Assembly: GCA_024278395.1 (NCBI GenBank)
Contig: JAJRTG010000008.1
Location: forward strand, 1 to 5,116
From: Fidelibacterota bacterium
GTDB taxonomy: Bacteria; Bipolaricaulota; Bipolaricaulia; UBA7950; UBA9294
DNA: 5,116 nt
Direction: 5' to 3'
A program made the position numbers and the translations under genes. The notes below the pieces were generated by a model. The model had not been told where the DNA came from and searched no databases. It saw nothing but the letters and a program-made list of their open reading frames with translations. This document shows positions 4,776 to 5,116 of this stretch, piece by piece. Each line of letters opens with the position of its first letter. Positions within the stretch are counted from its first letter, which is position 1.

Positions 4776-5116
4776 ATGGCATTGAGAAGGACGACGATGC
4801 TATTCACAGGACTCTTGTTTATCGGTGCGTTCCTGATAGGACTTGTATCGTGTCAGGGATTGGCTTTGAACGGAAACGGGGGACAAGGGAAAGGGAATAT
4901 TTCTCAAGTGAGTAATGACGGTTCGACCTCGGTGGACCTGTCACAGCTTCAAGCCGCGCTAGAGCAGTTTCCGACTGGAGAACTGGCTAACGCGGAGGAA
5001 AAGGGTATCCTCTACGTACGCGAGGAGGAGAAACTCGCGCATGATGTTTACACAACGTTCTACAGCAGATGGAATCTGCCTATATTCCAGAACATAGCTG
5101 CCTCTGAGGAGACTCA
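4776..5116 (+). CDS. DUF2202 ferritin-like lipoprotein (N-terminal part, cut by window edge)
   Basis: The frame opens at an ATG with GGAGGT (4761-4766) nine bases upstream and runs off the right edge after 113 residues. The first 25 form a lipoprotein signal: basic MALRRTT, a hydrophobic core, and the lipobox LVSC with C25 as the lipidation site. A short Gly/Asn/Ser-rich linker follows, up to about residue 50. Then comes the start of a ferritin-like fold in the style of DUF2202: GELANAEEKGILYVREEEKLAHDVYTTFYSRWNLPIFQNIAASEET. In this family the Glu of REEEKLA and of the SEETH motif would help hold a di-metal centre; here E82-E84 and E110-E111 fit, and the next residue is cut (CA-, His or Gln). 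It would be anchored on the outer face of the membrane. Its place after the polyferredoxin suggests that it receives electrons from it, which is inference. An in-frame ATG lies seven codons in (4797) and has no clear Shine-Dalgarno. The family call is strong; function is not established. Confidence 0.87.
   Translation, partial: MALRRTTMLFTGLLFIGAFLIGLVSCQGLALNGNGGQGKGNISQVSNDGSTSVDLSQLQAALEQFPTGELANAEEKGILYVREEEKLAHDVYTTFYSRWNLPIFQNIAASEET

Noticed and set aside
4724..4915. Plus-strand 63-codon frame starting MVHVASQ
   Set aside because: Overlaps the DUF2202 gene in the wrong frame and lacks a good ribosome binding site.

Overview
The window looks like part of a bacterial chromosome, probably from an anaerobe. 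It carries one housekeeping DNA-repair gene (uvrB, cut by the left edge) and a cluster of accessory genes for metalloid and redox chemistry. The phylum cannot be fixed from the sequence. uvrB is strongly GC-rich, while the right-hand genes and the spacers are clearly lower in GC. The Shine-Dalgarno sequences are good and the promoters resemble the sigma-70 consensus.

Layout, left to right. (1) 1-1445, minus strand: first 481 residues of UvrB, with a candidate promoter and an 11-bp palindrome just upstream. (2) 1709-2140, minus: a small membrane-anchored or secreted protein with one bacterial Ig-like (Big_1/invasin-type) domain, preceded by a near-consensus promoter. (3) 3468-2370, minus: a two-gene operon. 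It has an AbrB/SpoVT-fold protein with paired cysteines, resembling the family called HgcAB-associated protein (HgcC), followed one base later by an ArsM-type arsenite methyltransferase. A near-perfect TTGACA-N17-TATGAT promoter drives it, and several repeats surround that promoter. (4) 3469-3838: a 370-bp divergent regulatory region without a gene. (5) 3839-4684, plus: a membrane-bound NapH/CcoG-like polyferredoxin with two complete 4Fe-4S motifs. (6) 4776 to the right edge, plus: the start of a lipoprotein with a DUF2202 ferritin-like domain.

How the genes may work together (inference). The minus-strand pair suggests thiol- or metalloid-linked control of arsenic methylation in which the DNA-binding protein, not an ArsR repressor, is encoded with the enzyme. 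No arsR, arsC, arsB/acr3, hgcA or hgcB is present in the window. The plus-strand pair suggests an envelope redox module: the polyferredoxin would pass electrons across or along the membrane, and the ferritin-like lipoprotein would sit outside the membrane as a possible di-metal redox or peroxide-handling partner. The two modules share one divergent intergenic region and could respond to related stresses, but the sequence does not prove this. The spacers at 1446-1708, 2141-2369 and 4685-4775 contain no supported gene or RNA.
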